Below are positions 16,896 through 27,021 of a stretch of DNA of 64,000 bases, piece by piece; within the stretch, counting starts at the first letter, position 1; each line of letters starts with the position of its first letter. Under the pieces are notes generated by a model. That model was not told the origin of the DNA. It made no database searches and saw nothing but the letters and a program-made list of their open reading frames with translations. Location of the stretch: positions 7,671 through 71,670 of the forward strand of contig JBBILI010000030.1 of the NCBI GenBank assembly GCA_037445025.1. Direction: 5' to 3'. The stretch comes from CAIQQQ01 sp037445025. GTDB lineage: Bacteria > Pseudomonadota > Alphaproteobacteria > Acetobacterales > Acetobacteraceae. The position numbers and the translations under genes were made by a program.

Positions 16896-17013
16896 AAGGC
16901 CTTCTTTTTCTGAAGAAAAAGAAGCAAAAAGACTTTTATACGTTTGAGCCGACCTCTCTCCGGAGGAGGGCGTCAGCCGAGAGAAAAAGTTCTTTTTTTC
17001 AAAAAAGAACATC
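16896..17013. repeat. Composite paired-hairpin element, copy 3 (type B left, type A right), inside the RND operon
   Basis: Left end CTTCTTTTTCTGAAGAAAAA then GAAG; right end GTTCTTTTTTTC/AAAAAAGAAC; between them AAAGACTTTTAT and a core with CTCTCCGGAGGAGG. In operon direction the A end follows the TAA of the first permease after seven bases (GCAAGAT), and the B end lies just before the second permease start. A potential attenuator within the operon. Confidence 0.83.
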
Positions 17014-17017
17014 TTGC

Positions 17018-20000
17018 TTAAGCCGCCACTGGCGCCCAGCGCAGGCGCATCCGCTCAAACGCCAGATAGATCACCGGCGTCGTATACAGCGTCAGCAACT
17101 GGCTCAGCAGCAGCCCGCCCACGATGGTCACCCCCAGCGGAAACCGCAGCTCCGAGCCGGTGCCATGCTCCAACACCAGCGGCACGGCGCCCAGCAGCGC
17201 CGCCATCGTGGTCATCATGATCGGCCGGAACCGCAGCAGGCAGGCGTCGCGGATCGCCGTCAGCGGATCGGCACCGGCTTCGCGCTCGGCTTCGATGGCG
17301 AAGTCGATCATCATGATGGCGTTCTTCTTCACGATGCCCATCAGCAAGACCACCCCGACAAGGGCGACCAGCGACAGATCCTCGCCGGTCGCCATTAGCG
17401 CCAGCAATGCGCCGATGCCGGCCGAGGGCAGGGTGGACAGGATGGTGACGGGGTGGATGACGCTTTCGTAGAGCACGCCGAGCACGATGTAGATCACCAC
17501 CATCGCGGCCAGGATCAGCCAGGGCTCGGAGGCCAGGGATTTCTGGAACTCGGCGGCATCGCCGGAATAGCTGCCGGTGATGGTGGGCGGCAGGCCGATC
17601 CGGTCCGAGGCGGCGGCGACGGCGCGCACCGCATCGCCGAGCGAGGACCCGGGGGCGAGGTTGAAGCTCAGCGTCACCGAGGGAAACTGCGATTCGTGGG
17701 TGATCACCAGCGGGGCTGTGATGCGCTCGATGGTGGCGATGGCGGAGAGCGGGATCTGCGCCCCGGTGTTGCTGGCCACCCGCAGCCGCGTCAGCGAATT
17801 CGGATCGGCCTGCCAGGCGGCATCGGCCTCCAGCACCACCCGATACTGGTTGGATTGCGAGAAAATGGTGGAAATCTGCCGCTGGCCGAAGCTGTCATAC
17901 AGCGCGTCCTGCACCGCCTGCATCGACACGCCGAGCCGAAACGCCTGGTCGCGGTTGACGCGCACAAAGCTGCGGAACCCGTCATTCTGCTGGTCGGTGG
18001 CGACATCCTGCAGCGCCGGCAGCGCGGTCATGGCGGCGAGCAGCTTCGGCGCCCAGGTGTCGAGCTCGGCGGTGTCGGTGTCGATGATGGTGTACTGGAA
18101 CTGGGTGCGGCTGATGCGGGTGCCGATCTGAATGTCCTGCACCGGCTGCATGAAGGTCTTCAGCCCGGGAATGGCGGCAAGCTTCGGCATCAGCCGGGCC
18201 GCGATGTCGGCGGCGGACGCGCGGCCGGAATCATGCGGTTTCAGCGCGATGGTGATGCGCCCGGTGTTGGGCGTGGGGTTGATGCTGCCGGCGCCGACGA
18301 AGGTGGCCACACCGGCGACGGCAGGATCGGTCGCGATGATCGCCGCCGCCTGTTCCTGCAGCGTGGTCATGCGCGGGATCGAGACGGATTGCTCGGCCTC
18401 GGTCACCGCCACGATCACCCCCGTGTCCTGCTGCGGCAGGAAGCCTTTGGGGATGACGACGTAGAGCGCCACCGTGCCGAACAGCGTCAGCACGGCGACT
18501 GTCAGCACCAGTGGCTGGTGGCGCAGCGACAGGTCGAGCGTGCGGCGGTAGAACTGCAGCATGGCGAGAAACCCGCGCTCGGTCTGGCGCGATAGCCAGT
18601 TCGGCCGCTCCTCGGCGTGCGGGCGCAGCAGCCGTCCGGCCATCATCGGCGTGAGGGTGAGCGAGACGACGGCCGAGACGATCACCGAAACGGACAGGGT
18701 GACGGCGAATTCGGAGAACAGCCGGCCGACCACGCCTTCCATGAACAGCAGCGGAATGAACACCGCGATCAGCGAGACCGTCAGCGAGACGATGGTGAAG
18801 CCGATCTGTGCCGCCCCCTTGTAGGCGGCGGCCAGCGGGCTTTCGCCGGCCTCGATGAAGCGCACCACGTTCTCGATCATCACGATGGCATCGTCGACGA
18901 CGAAGCCGGTGGCGACGGTGAGCGCCATCAGCGAGAGATTGTCGAGCCCGTAGCCCAGCCAGGCCATGACGGCGAAGGTGCCGATCAGCGACAGCGGCAG
19001 GGCGACGGCGGGAATGAGGGTGGCGCGCCAGGAGCGCAGGAACAGGTAAATCACCCCCACCACCAGCACGATGGCGAGGATCAGCGTGGCCTGCACGTCG
19101 GTGACCGAGGCGCGGATGGTCTCGGTGCGGTCGGTGACGACCTGCATGCGCACCGAGGCCGGCAGGCCGCGCCGGAGATTGGGCAGCTCCGCCTTCACGC
19201 GGTCGACGGTGGCGACGATGTTGGCGCCGGGCTGGCGCTGAATGTCGATCAGCACGGCGGGATGCCCGTCATAGCGGGCGGCGACGCGGTCGTTCTCCAC
19301 CCCGCCCACCACGCCGCCGACATCGATCAGCCGCACCGGCGCGTTGTTGCGATAGGCGATCACCAGGGAGCGGTAGGCGTCGGGCGAGAGGATCTGGTCG
19401 TTGGCGCCGAGGGCTATGGCCTGGCGCGGCCCGTCGAAGCCGCCTTTGGCGCCGTTGACGTTGGCGGCGGCCACGGCGGTGCGCACATCCTCCATCGACA
19501 GCCCGTAGGCGGCGAGCCGAGCGGGGTCGGCGTGCACGCGGATCGCCGCCTTCATGTTGCCCTGCACCGTCACCTTGCCGACACCGTCGATCTGGCTGAG
19601 CTTGGGCTGCAGCAGCGTGTCGGCGGCGTCGCTCACCTTGTCGATGGTGACGCTGTCCGAGGTCAGCGCGAGGGTGAGGATCGGCGCATCGGCCGGGTTC
19701 ACCTTGGCGTAGACCGGCGGGTAGGGCAGGGTGGCCGGCAGCGTGCCGGCGGCGGCGTTGATGGCGGCCTGCACGTCCTGGGCGGCCGAGTCGATGTTGC
19801 GGGCCAGCGAGAACTGCAGGGTAATTTGACTGGTGCCCTCGGAGCTGACCGAGCTCATCGTGGTCAGGCCCTGAATCTGGCCGAACTGGCGTTCCAGCGA
19901 GGCGGTGATAAGGGTGGAGACTGTGTCAGGGTTGGCGCCGGGCAGCTGGGTGGTGATCTGGATGGTGGGGAAATCGACCTGCGGCAGGGCCGAGACCGGC

Positions 20001-20095
20001 AGCGCCTCATAGCCCAGCACGCCCGCCAGCAGCACCGCGATCGCCAGCAGCGAGGTGGCGATGGGCCGCGCGATGAACGGGCTGGACAGGCTCAT
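17018..20095 (-). CDS. RND efflux transporter permease, HAE1 family (MdtB/MdtC-like), first permease of the operon
   Basis: A 1025-residue proton-coupled RND permease. TM1 LLAIAVLLAGVLGYEALPVS, the proton-relay aspartates in FVVDDAIVMIENVVRF and the lysine in MGIVKKNAIMMIDF are present. Its start overlaps the adaptor stop by ATGA. It is similar to, but clearly diverged from, the permease downstream, which supports a heteromeric MdtBC-like pump rather than a recent duplication. Likely substrates are drugs, bile-salt-like amphiphiles or metabolites; the sequence does not say which. Confidence 0.95.
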   Translation of the reverse strand: MSLSSPFIARPIATSLLAIAVLLAGVLGYEALPVSALPQVDFPTIQITTQLPGANPDTVSTLITASLERQFGQIQGLTTMSSVSSEGTSQITLQFSLARNIDSAAQDVQAAINAAAGTLPATLPYPPVYAKVNPADAPILTLALTSDSVTIDKVSDAADTLLQPKLSQIDGVGKVTVQGNMKAAIRVHADPARLAAYGLSMEDVRTAVAAANVNGAKGGFDGPRQAIALGANDQILSPDAYRSLVIAYRNNAPVRLIDVGGVVGGVENDRVAARYDGHPAVLIDIQRQPGANIVATVDRVKAELPNLRRGLPASVRMQVVTDRTETIRASVTDVQATLILAIVLVVGVIYLFLRSWRATLIPAVALPLSLIGTFAVMAWLGYGLDNLSLMALTVATGFVVDDAIVMIENVVRFIEAGESPLAAAYKGAAQIGFTIVSLTVSLIAVFIPLLFMEGVVGRLFSEFAVTLSVSVIVSAVVSLTLTPMMAGRLLRPHAEERPNWLSRQTERGFLAMLQFYRRTLDLSLRHQPLVLTVAVLTLFGTVALYVVIPKGFLPQQDTGVIVAVTEAEQSVSIPRMTTLQEQAAAIIATDPAVAGVATFVGAGSINPTPNTGRITIALKPHDSGRASAADIAARLMPKLAAIPGLKTFMQPVQDIQIGTRISRTQFQYTIIDTDTAELDTWAPKLLAAMTALPALQDVATDQQNDGFRSFVRVNRDQAFRLGVSMQAVQDALYDSFGQRQISTIFSQSNQYRVVLEADAAWQADPNSLTRLRVASNTGAQIPLSAIATIERITAPLVITHESQFPSVTLSFNLAPGSSLGDAVRAVAAASDRIGLPPTITGSYSGDAAEFQKSLASEPWLILAAMVVIYIVLGVLYESVIHPVTILSTLPSAGIGALLALMATGEDLSLVALVGVVLLMGIVKKNAIMMIDFAIEAEREAGADPLTAIRDACLLRFRPIMMTTMAALLGAVPLVLEHGTGSELRFPLGVTIVGGLLLSQLLTLYTTPVIYLAFERMRLRWAPVAA

Positions 20096-21312
20096 GGCGT
20101 GGGCCGGCCGGTGCCGGGCGGGCGTTGCTGGCGCGGCCGCGGCGGGGTGACGGTGGGGGGGGCGGCCGGCTGCACCATGGCCACGTGGGAGTTCTCGTTC
20201 AGCCGCGCCGCGCCGTCGATCACCACGAGCTCGCCGGGGCGCAGGCCGGTGGGGATGATGCTGGTGGTGAGATCCTCATGCCCCACGGTGATGGGGCGCC
20301 GCTCCACGGCAGAGTCGCCTTTCATCACCCAGGCATAGGGGCCGGTGGGTCCGCGCTGCACCGCCACCGGCGGCACCGTGATCACGTCGCGCTCGGTCGC
20401 CACCAGCAGCCGGATGGTGGCGAACGCCCCTGGCCAGAGCCGCAGCCTTGTGTTGGGAAAGCTCGCCTTCAGCTTGATGGTGCCGGTGGTCGGGTCCACC
20501 TGGTTGTCCAGCACCGTCAGCGTGCCTTCGTCGAGCACCTCGTTGGTGCCTTCCTGCGGCAGCGCCAGGACCGGGGGCATCTTTCCATCGGCCTTCGCCG
20601 CAGTGATCGCGTCCGACACCGCGCGCAGGCTTTGCTGCGGCAGGTTGAACAGCACCGAGATCGGCCGCAGCGTAGTCAACACCACCAGCCCGCCGGTGTC
20701 GGCGGCGTGGATGATGTTGCCCTGGTCGACCAGACGGATGCCGGTCCGCCCGTCGATGGGCGCGGTGATGGTGGTGTAGCCGAGATTGATCCGCGCGTTG
20801 TCGATCTGCGCCTGGTCGGCGGCGACCAGCGCCTCGTCTTGCGCCACCTGGGAGCGGGCGGTGTCGTATTGCTGGGCGGAGGTATAGGCCTGGGCGGCGA
20901 GCTTGCCGTAGCGGGCGACATCGAGCCGGGCATTGGCGAGGGTTGCAGTGTCCTGCGCCTTCTTGGCGACGGCCTGGTCGAGGGCCGCCTGATAGGCGCG
21001 CGGATCGATGCGGGCCAGCACGTCGCCGGCCTTGACGTCCTGGCCTTCCTTGAAATCGACCTCGATCAGCTTGCCGTCGACCTGGCTGTGCACGGTGACG
21101 GTGGCCGAGGCCTGCACGGTGCCGAGGCCTTCGAGATAGATCGGCACATCGCGCCGCTGCACTGGCGCCACCACGACGGGAACGGGCAGGTTGGCCAGCG
21201 CCCGTCTCGCCTGGGCCTGCGCGTCCTGCGCGGGTGCGCGCACCTTGAACCACCAAGTGCCACCGCCACCCAGGGCGAGCGCCAGCACGAGCAGCCAGAT
21301 CATGCGGCGCAT
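20092..21312 (-). CDS. RND pump periplasmic adaptor subunit (MdtA-like membrane fusion protein)
   Basis: A 406-residue membrane fusion protein with one N-terminal hydrophobic anchor, a barrel-sandwich hybrid region (VHSQVDGKLIEVDFKEGQDV and later TTITAPIDGRTGIRLVDQGN), a helical hairpin of alternating Ala/Gln/Asp, and a beta-barrel/MP domain. The ATG at 21312 overlaps the upstream stop as TGATG; a GTG three bases earlier is also in frame. The C-terminus is Pro/Arg-rich. It links the inner-membrane permeases to the outer membrane factor. Confidence 0.94.
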   Translation of the reverse strand: MRRMIWLLVLALALGGGGTWWFKVRAPAQDAQAQARRALANLPVPVVVAPVQRRDVPIYLEGLGTVQASATVTVHSQVDGKLIEVDFKEGQDVKAGDVLARIDPRAYQAALDQAVAKKAQDTATLANARLDVARYGKLAAQAYTSAQQYDTARSQVAQDEALVAADQAQIDNARINLGYTTITAPIDGRTGIRLVDQGNIIHAADTGGLVVLTTLRPISVLFNLPQQSLRAVSDAITAAKADGKMPPVLALPQEGTNEVLDEGTLTVLDNQVDPTTGTIKLKASFPNTRLRLWPGAFATIRLLVATERDVITVPPVAVQRGPTGPYAWVMKGDSAVERRPITVGHEDLTTSIIPTGLRPGELVVIDGAARLNENSHVAMVQPAAPPTVTPPRPRQQRPPGTGRPTP

Positions 21313-22760
21313 CACAGAATTCCCTGAAACAGCCTGGGCGCCGGCGTGGTCGTGTCGGTGATCTGCCAGCCGCCGCCGAGCGCCTTGTAGAGGGCCACCA
21401 GCGCCTGGAAGCGCTGCAACCGCACCTGCGCCAGCGTGTCGAGATCGTTGAACAAGGTGTTCTGCGCCTGCAGGGCGGTGACGATGTCGCTGGTGCCAGC
21501 CAGCACCTGGGCGCGGGCGATGTCGGAGGCGCGCTGGGCGGTGGCCACCGCATCGCGCTCCAGCGCCTCCTGCTCGGTGGCGTAGCGATACTGGGTCAGC
21601 GCGTCCTCCACATCGGTGAACGCCTGCACGACGGCCTTGCGGTAGTCCGCCACAAGCTCGTCGTAGCGGGCCTTGTACTGGTCGAACTGACCGGCCTTGA
21701 GTCCGTTGTCAAAGATCGTCTGGGTGGCGGTGGCGGCGGCGCTGGCCAGGATCGAGGTGGGGCCGAACAGCGTGCCCAGCGCGGCACTTTGCCAGCCACC
21801 GGCGCCGGTCAGCTCGATCTGCGGATAGAAACTGGCCCGCGCCTCGCGGATATTGGCGTTGGCGGCGACCAGATTGGCCTCGGCCGACGCCACATCCGGC
21901 CGGCGCAGCAGCAGATCCGACGGCAGGCCGGGGGCGACTTCCGGCAGGTCCAGCGTGTCGAGCGTGCCGGGGGTTGCGGTGATGTCCTCCGGGTTCCGGC
22001 CGGTCAGCACGCCCAGCGCATCGAGCTGCACACGGACATTGCTGCGAAAGCTCGGAATCTGCGCGCGAATGCCCGCCACCAGCGCGGCCTGCTGGGCCAC
22101 GTCCAGCTCCGAGGCGGTGCCGGCGTCGAGCCGGGCGCGGATGGCGGTGAGGATCTGCTCGGCGTCGTTGAGGTTGCGCTGCGCCACCGCCAGCCGGTCC
22201 TGATAGGCCAGGGCGGTGAACCAGGTGGTGGCCACCGCGGTGACGGCGGTGAGCGCCACCGTCTGCTGGTCGAAGCGGCTGAACAGGGCCAGGGCTGCGG
22301 CATTGTCACGCGTGGCCTGCACCCGGCCCCAGACATCGAGCTCGTAGCTGGCGCTCGGCTGTACGCTGAACTGCCGCGATTCGCTGTAGCCGCCCGGTGC
22401 AGCGAACAGGCGCGACGTGCTGCCGCGGGTGTAGCTGCGCTGCCAGTCCGCCTTGGCGGTGCCGGTGAGCGCGGGCAGCAGGGCCGCGCCGGAGACGCGC
22501 AGCTGCGCATCGGCCTGCGCCACGCGGGCGATGGCGGCCTGGATGTCGAAATTGCCGGCCTGGGCGAGGTCGATCAGCCGATCGAGATCGGGGGAATGAA
22601 ACCCGCGCCACCAGGTGGCGGAGGGCCAGACCGGGCCCGCCGGGGCGGTCTGGCGGAATGCCGCGGGCGGGGGTGCCGCCGGGCGCGCATAGTCAGGGCC
22701 AAGGGCGCAGGCGGCGAGAAGGAGCCCCAGGCACAGGGGCGACAGGCGCGAAAGGATCAT
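21312..22760 (-). CDS. Outer membrane factor lipoprotein, NodT/OprM family
   Basis: A 482-residue TolC-like channel. The signal peptide ends in a lipobox LLAAC with Cys18, then ALGPDYARP, the standard NodT start. Two tandem outer-membrane-efflux repeats follow, with the characteristic LPSDLLLRRPDVASAEANL at the second repeat. First gene of the four-gene RND operon, coupled to the adaptor by TGATG. The promoter should lie in the short region 22761-22884 shared with the neighbouring lyase gene's 3' end. Confidence 0.95.
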   Translation of the reverse strand: MILSRLSPLCLGLLLAACALGPDYARPAAPPPAAFRQTAPAGPVWPSATWWRGFHSPDLDRLIDLAQAGNFDIQAAIARVAQADAQLRVSGAALLPALTGTAKADWQRSYTRGSTSRLFAAPGGYSESRQFSVQPSASYELDVWGRVQATRDNAAALALFSRFDQQTVALTAVTAVATTWFTALAYQDRLAVAQRNLNDAEQILTAIRARLDAGTASELDVAQQAALVAGIRAQIPSFRSNVRVQLDALGVLTGRNPEDITATPGTLDTLDLPEVAPGLPSDLLLRRPDVASAEANLVAANANIREARASFYPQIELTGAGGWQSAALGTLFGPTSILASAAATATQTIFDNGLKAGQFDQYKARYDELVADYRKAVVQAFTDVEDALTQYRYATEQEALERDAVATAQRASDIARAQVLAGTSDIVTALQAQNTLFNDLDTLAQVRLQRFQALVALYKALGGGWQITDTTTPAPRLFQGIL

Positions 22761-22884
22761 GGCAGAGGCGCCGAGGCGGCCGGGGAGGCACGCGTCGCGG
22801 AGTTCCTTTCAGTGAAGAGCCGGTCTGGCACCATATAGACCGATTTTCATGACGTGCAGATGGCGATCGCATTGCCGCACCACA

Positions 22885-23742
22885 TCAGCGGGCCGCGGCG
22901 AGAATCCGTTCCGCGAGCTTCAGATGCGGCCGGTCGATCATCTTGCCGTCGAGCGTGAACACGCCGGCGCCGGGATGGGCGGCGAAGCCGTCGCGCACCG
23001 CCTGCGCCCAGGCGACGCGGCCGGGGGCCGGGGTGAAGGCGGCGTTGACGGTCTCGATCTGGTTGGGATGGATGCACAGCTTGCCGGCGAACCCGTCGGC
23101 GGCGGCGGTTGCGGTCTCGCGGGCGAGGCCTTCGGGATCGCGCGGGTCGGGGAACGGCGTGTCGATGGCGGCGACCCCGATGGCGGACGCCGTCAGCAGC
23201 ACGCCAGCCCGCGCCTGGGCGATGGCGGCGGGGTAGCTGTGATCGGCATGGCGGGGGCTGATGCCGAGATCGGCCGAGAGATCCTCGGCGCCGAAGCACA
23301 GGGCTGCCACCCGGCGGTGAAAGCCGAGCAGGCTCGGCAGCGCCAGCACCGAGGCGGTGGTCTCGGTTGCGATCGGCAGCACCTGGATTTCGCCCACCGG
23401 CAGCCCGGCCGCCGTCTCCAGCGCTTCGAGATGATGGTCCAGCGCCACCAGATCGGCCGCCCCGCGGCATTTCGGCAGCATGATCGCCGCCGGCCTGCCG
23501 GCCACGATGGCGGCGAGGTCGGCCAGGTACCACTCGGTCTCCGGCGGGTTGATGCGCACGATGACGCCGGGGCGCGACAGGCCGGGCAGCATTGCCGCCA
23601 CCAGCGCGCGGGCGGCGGGCTTGGCGGAGGCGGCCACGGAATCCTCGAGATCGAGGATCACCGCGTCGGCCGGCGACTGCATCGCCTTCTCGGCCTTGCG
23701 GGCGCTGTCGCCTGGCGCGAACAGCGGGCTTCTCAGTTTCAT
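22885..23742 (-). CDS. HpcH/HpaI aldolase / CitE-like lyase family protein
   Basis: A 285-residue TIM-barrel enzyme of the citrate lyase beta / malyl-CoA lyase family. Visible signatures are RSPLFAPGDSARKAEKA, VILDLEDSV (Mg-binding acidic residues), an arginine in VIVRIN, and GAEDLSADLG. The ATG at 23740-23742 overlaps the MaoC stop as TGATG. A CitE-like lyase coupled to a MaoC hydratase fits cleavage or synthesis of a hydroxyacyl-CoA such as citramalyl- or methylmalyl-CoA, but the substrate is not shown by the sequence. Confidence 0.9.
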   Translation of the reverse strand: MKLRSPLFAPGDSARKAEKAMQSPADAVILDLEDSVAASAKPAARALVAAMLPGLSRPGVIVRINPPETEWYLADLAAIVAGRPAAIMLPKCRGAADLVALDHHLEALETAAGLPVGEIQVLPIATETTASVLALPSLLGFHRRVAALCFGAEDLSADLGISPRHADHSYPAAIAQARAGVLLTASAIGVAAIDTPFPDPRDPEGLARETATAAADGFAGKLCIHPNQIETVNAAFTPAPGRVAWAQAVRDGFAAHPGAGVFTLDGKMIDRPHLKLAERILAAAR

Positions 23743-24203
23743 CAGGCCTGTCCCGTCGGTTTGCGGTGCATCAGCGCCGTGCGGTCGCAGCGTGCCACCA
23801 CCTGGCCGCGCTGGTTGGTGGCGGTATGGCGGAAGGTGACGATTCCCGCATCCGGCCGCGATTTGCTGGCGCGGGCCGCCACGACGATCGTGCGGGTCGC
23901 GATCGTGTCGCCGGCGAACACCGGGGCGGGGAAGGCCACGTCGGTCATGCCGAGATTGGCCACCAGCGTGCCCATGGTGAGGTTGTGCACGGACATGCCG
24001 ATCATCAGCCCCAGGGTGAACAGCGAGTTCACCAGCGGCCGGCCGAACTCCGTGGTGGCCGCGTATTCGGCGTCGAGATGCAGCTTCTGCACGTTCATCG
24101 TCATGCCGCAGAACATCACGTTGTCGGCTTCGGTGACGGTGCGCGTCCATTGCGCGTCGATTTCCCGTCCCTCGGTCAATTCTTCGAACCAGAGGCCCGA
24201 CAT
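23742..24203 (-). CDS. MaoC family dehydratase (hot-dog fold)
   Basis: A 153-residue hot-dog protein. The GMTMNVQKLHLDAEYA segment and the VNSLFTLGLMIGMSVH helix match MaoC hydratases related to mesaconyl-CoA and enoyl-CoA hydratases. It is first of a two-gene minus-strand operon with the CitE-like lyase and divergent from the branched-chain-type ABC transporter operon; only about 100 bases separate the two start regions, so regulation may be shared. Confidence 0.9.
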   Translation of the reverse strand: MSGLWFEELTEGREIDAQWTRTVTEADNVMFCGMTMNVQKLHLDAEYAATTEFGRPLVNSLFTLGLMIGMSVHNLTMGTLVANLGMTDVAFPAPVFAGDTIATRTIVVAARASKSRPDAGIVTFRHTATNQRGQVVARCDRTALMHRKPTGQA

Positions 24204-24304
24204 GGCGTTTATCTCCGCAATCTCCCAGTCTTGGGAAACAATCTTGCGCAGCCCTGCGTGATATGCAAATCAGGTCCCAACACGAACAGAGGGAGACGTC
24301 CGGG

Positions 24305-25049
24305 GTGACATCCACCATCCTGGAGACCACGGGTCTGACGCGCGAGTTCCGCGGGTTTGTCGCTGTCAACAGCGTCGATCTCAAGGTGCAATCGGGCACG
24401 ATCCATGCGCTCATCGGCCCGAACGGGGCCGGCAAGACCACCTGCTTCAATCTTCTCACCAAGTTCCTCGCCCCCACGCGGGGCACGATCCGTTTCAAGG
24501 ACCGCGACATCACCGGCATGAAGCCGGCCGAGGTGGCGCGGCTGGGGCTGATCCGCAGCTTTCAGATCTCGGCGGTGTTCGCGCATCTGACCGCGCTGGA
24601 GAATGTGCGCGTGGCGCTGCAGCGGGCGCGCGGGTCGAGCTTCGATTTCTGGCGCTCGGAGGACGTGCTGCACCAGTACGACAACCGCGCCCGGGCGTTG
24701 CTCGAGGATGTCGGGCTGTCCGAATTCGTCGACACACAGGCGGGGCTGCTCTCCTACGGCCGCAAGCGGGCGCTGGAGATTGCCACCACGCTGGCGCTCG
24801 ACCCCGAGATGCTGCTGCTCGACGAGCCCACCGCCGGCATGACGCATGACGATGTCGAGCGCATCGTGGCCCTCATCCGTCGCATCCGCGCCGGGCGGAC
24901 GATTCTGATGGTGGAGCACAACCTCTCCGTCGTCGAAGGTCTGTGCGACACCATCACCGTGCTCACCCGCGGGCGTGTGTTGGCGGAGGGCGACTACGCC
25001 ACGGTGTCGAAAAACCCCGAGGTGATCTCGGCCTATCTCGGAGTGGTCG

Positions 25050-25057
<8 letters not shown>
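24305..25057 (+). CDS. ABC transporter ATP-binding protein, LivG type
   Basis: A 250-residue ATPase. I chose GTG 24305 because GGGAG lies about 9 bases upstream; an ATG at 24263 would add 14 poorly conserved residues. Walker A is GPNGAGKTT, the signature is LSYGRKRALEIA, Walker B is LLLDEPTAGM followed by the LivG-style MVEHNLSVV. The family imports branched-chain amino acids, amides, urea or aromatic acids. It overlaps livF by 8 bases and heads a six-gene operon. Confidence 0.92.
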
Positions 25058-25742
<685 letters not shown>

Positions 25743-25764
25743 CCCAAGAACAAGGAACCGTCCG

Positions 25765-26991
25765 ATGCTGACGTCACGTCGCACAGTGCTCGCCGCCACC
25801 GCCGCCACAGCATTGCCGTTCGCCCGCGCCCGGGCGCAGGGCACAGCGGGGGCCGGGCTCAAGATCGGCGTGCTGACCGATCTGTCCGGGCCGTACAAGG
25901 ATCTTGCCGGGCCCGTCGCCGTGCAGTGCGTCGCCCAGGCGCTGGAGGATTTCGGCGCCGCCGCCAAAGGCATGAAGATCGACGTCGTCTCGGCCGATCA
26001 CCAGAACAAGCCCGATATCGGTGCTGGCATCGCCGCCCAGTGGTATGACCGTGACGGGGTCGATCTGATCGTCGAGGTCGCCAACTCCGGCGTGGGCCTC
26101 GCGGTCGCGGGTGTCGCCAAGGCCAAGAACAAGGTCTACATCAATTCCGGCGCCGCGGCGTCGGACCTCACCGGCGCGCAGTGCAACGCCAACACCATTC
26201 ATTGGGCGTACGACACGTATATGCTGGCGAAATCCACCGGCGGCGCGCTGGCCAAGGCGGGCGGGGACAGCTGGTATTTCATCACCGCCGACTACGCCTT
26301 CGGCAAGGCGCTGCAGCGCGACACCACCGGCTTCATCGAGGCGAACAAGGGCAAGGTGGTCGGCTCCACCGCCTACCCGTTCCCGGGCACGACGGATTTC
26401 TCGTCGCTGCTGGTGCAGGCGCAGTCCTCCGGTGCCAAGGTGCTCGGCCTCGCCAATGCCGGCACCGACACGATCAACTCCATCAAGCAGGCCAAGGAGT
26501 TCGGCCTGACCATGACCATCGCCGGCCTGCTGCTGTTCATTTCGGACGTGCATTCGCTGGGCCTCGAAGTGGCCCAGGGCATCGCGGTGACCAACAGTTT
26601 CTATTGGGATGCCAACACCCGCACCCGCGCCTTCTCCGAGCGCCTCAAATCCAAGGCGCCGAATGTGCGCCCCACCATGGTGCAGGCCGGCGTGTATTCC
26701 TCGACGCTGCATTGGCTCAAGCTGGCCGCCCAGGCCGGCGTGCCGTTCATGAAGGGCAGCGGGGTCGAGGTGGTCGAGCGGCTCAAGGCGATGCCGACCG
26801 ATGATGACTGCTTCGGCGCCGGCTCCATCCGGGTGGACGGCCGCAAGATCCATCCCAGCTATCTCCGGCAGGTGAAGAAGCCGTCCGAGAGCAAGGGGCC
26901 GTGGGACTATTACAAGCCCGTCGCCTCCACACCGGCCGAGGAGGCCTTCCGTCCGCTCAACGCGGGCGGCTGCTATCTGGTAAAATCGTAA
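25765..26991 (+). CDS. ABC transporter substrate-binding protein, branched-chain amino acid (Peripla_BP_6) type, paralogue 1
   Basis: A 408-residue periplasmic protein with a twin-arginine-like signal (SRRTVLAATAATALPFARA). The mature part starts LKIGVLTDLSGPYKDLAGP and has the type I periplasmic fold with YFITADYAFGKALQRDT and FPGTTDFSSLLVQAQ. It is followed after 30 bases by a close paralogue. Unlike canonical LivJ it sits between ATPase and permease genes. Substrate is unknown; aromatic acids are plausible given the neighbouring degradation genes, but this is inference. Confidence 0.92.
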   Translation: MLTSRRTVLAATAATALPFARARAQGTAGAGLKIGVLTDLSGPYKDLAGPVAVQCVAQALEDFGAAAKGMKIDVVSADHQNKPDIGAGIAAQWYDRDGVDLIVEVANSGVGLAVAGVAKAKNKVYINSGAAASDLTGAQCNANTIHWAYDTYMLAKSTGGALAKAGGDSWYFITADYAFGKALQRDTTGFIEANKGKVVGSTAYPFPGTTDFSSLLVQAQSSGAKVLGLANAGTDTINSIKQAKEFGLTMTIAGLLLFISDVHSLGLEVAQGIAVTNSFYWDANTRTRAFSERLKSKAPNVRPTMVQAGVYSSTLHWLKLAAQAGVPFMKGSGVEVVERLKAMPTDDDCFGAGSIRVDGRKIHPSYLRQVKKPSESKGPWDYYKPVASTPAEEAFRPLNAGGCYLVKS

Positions 26992-27021
26992 CAAATCCAC
27001 CTGAAACGAGGGGAAACGTCC

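Noticed and set aside
14467..20338. Long plus-strand ORFs (545 and 573 codons) opposite the RND permeases
   Set aside because: Low-complexity His/Arg/Gly composition and full overlap with clear permease genes mark them as antisense shadows.
22761..22884. A sigma-70 promoter for the efflux operon
   Set aside because: TATAGA-like bases occur near 22836, but no convincing -35 partner at correct spacing on the right strand could be placed.
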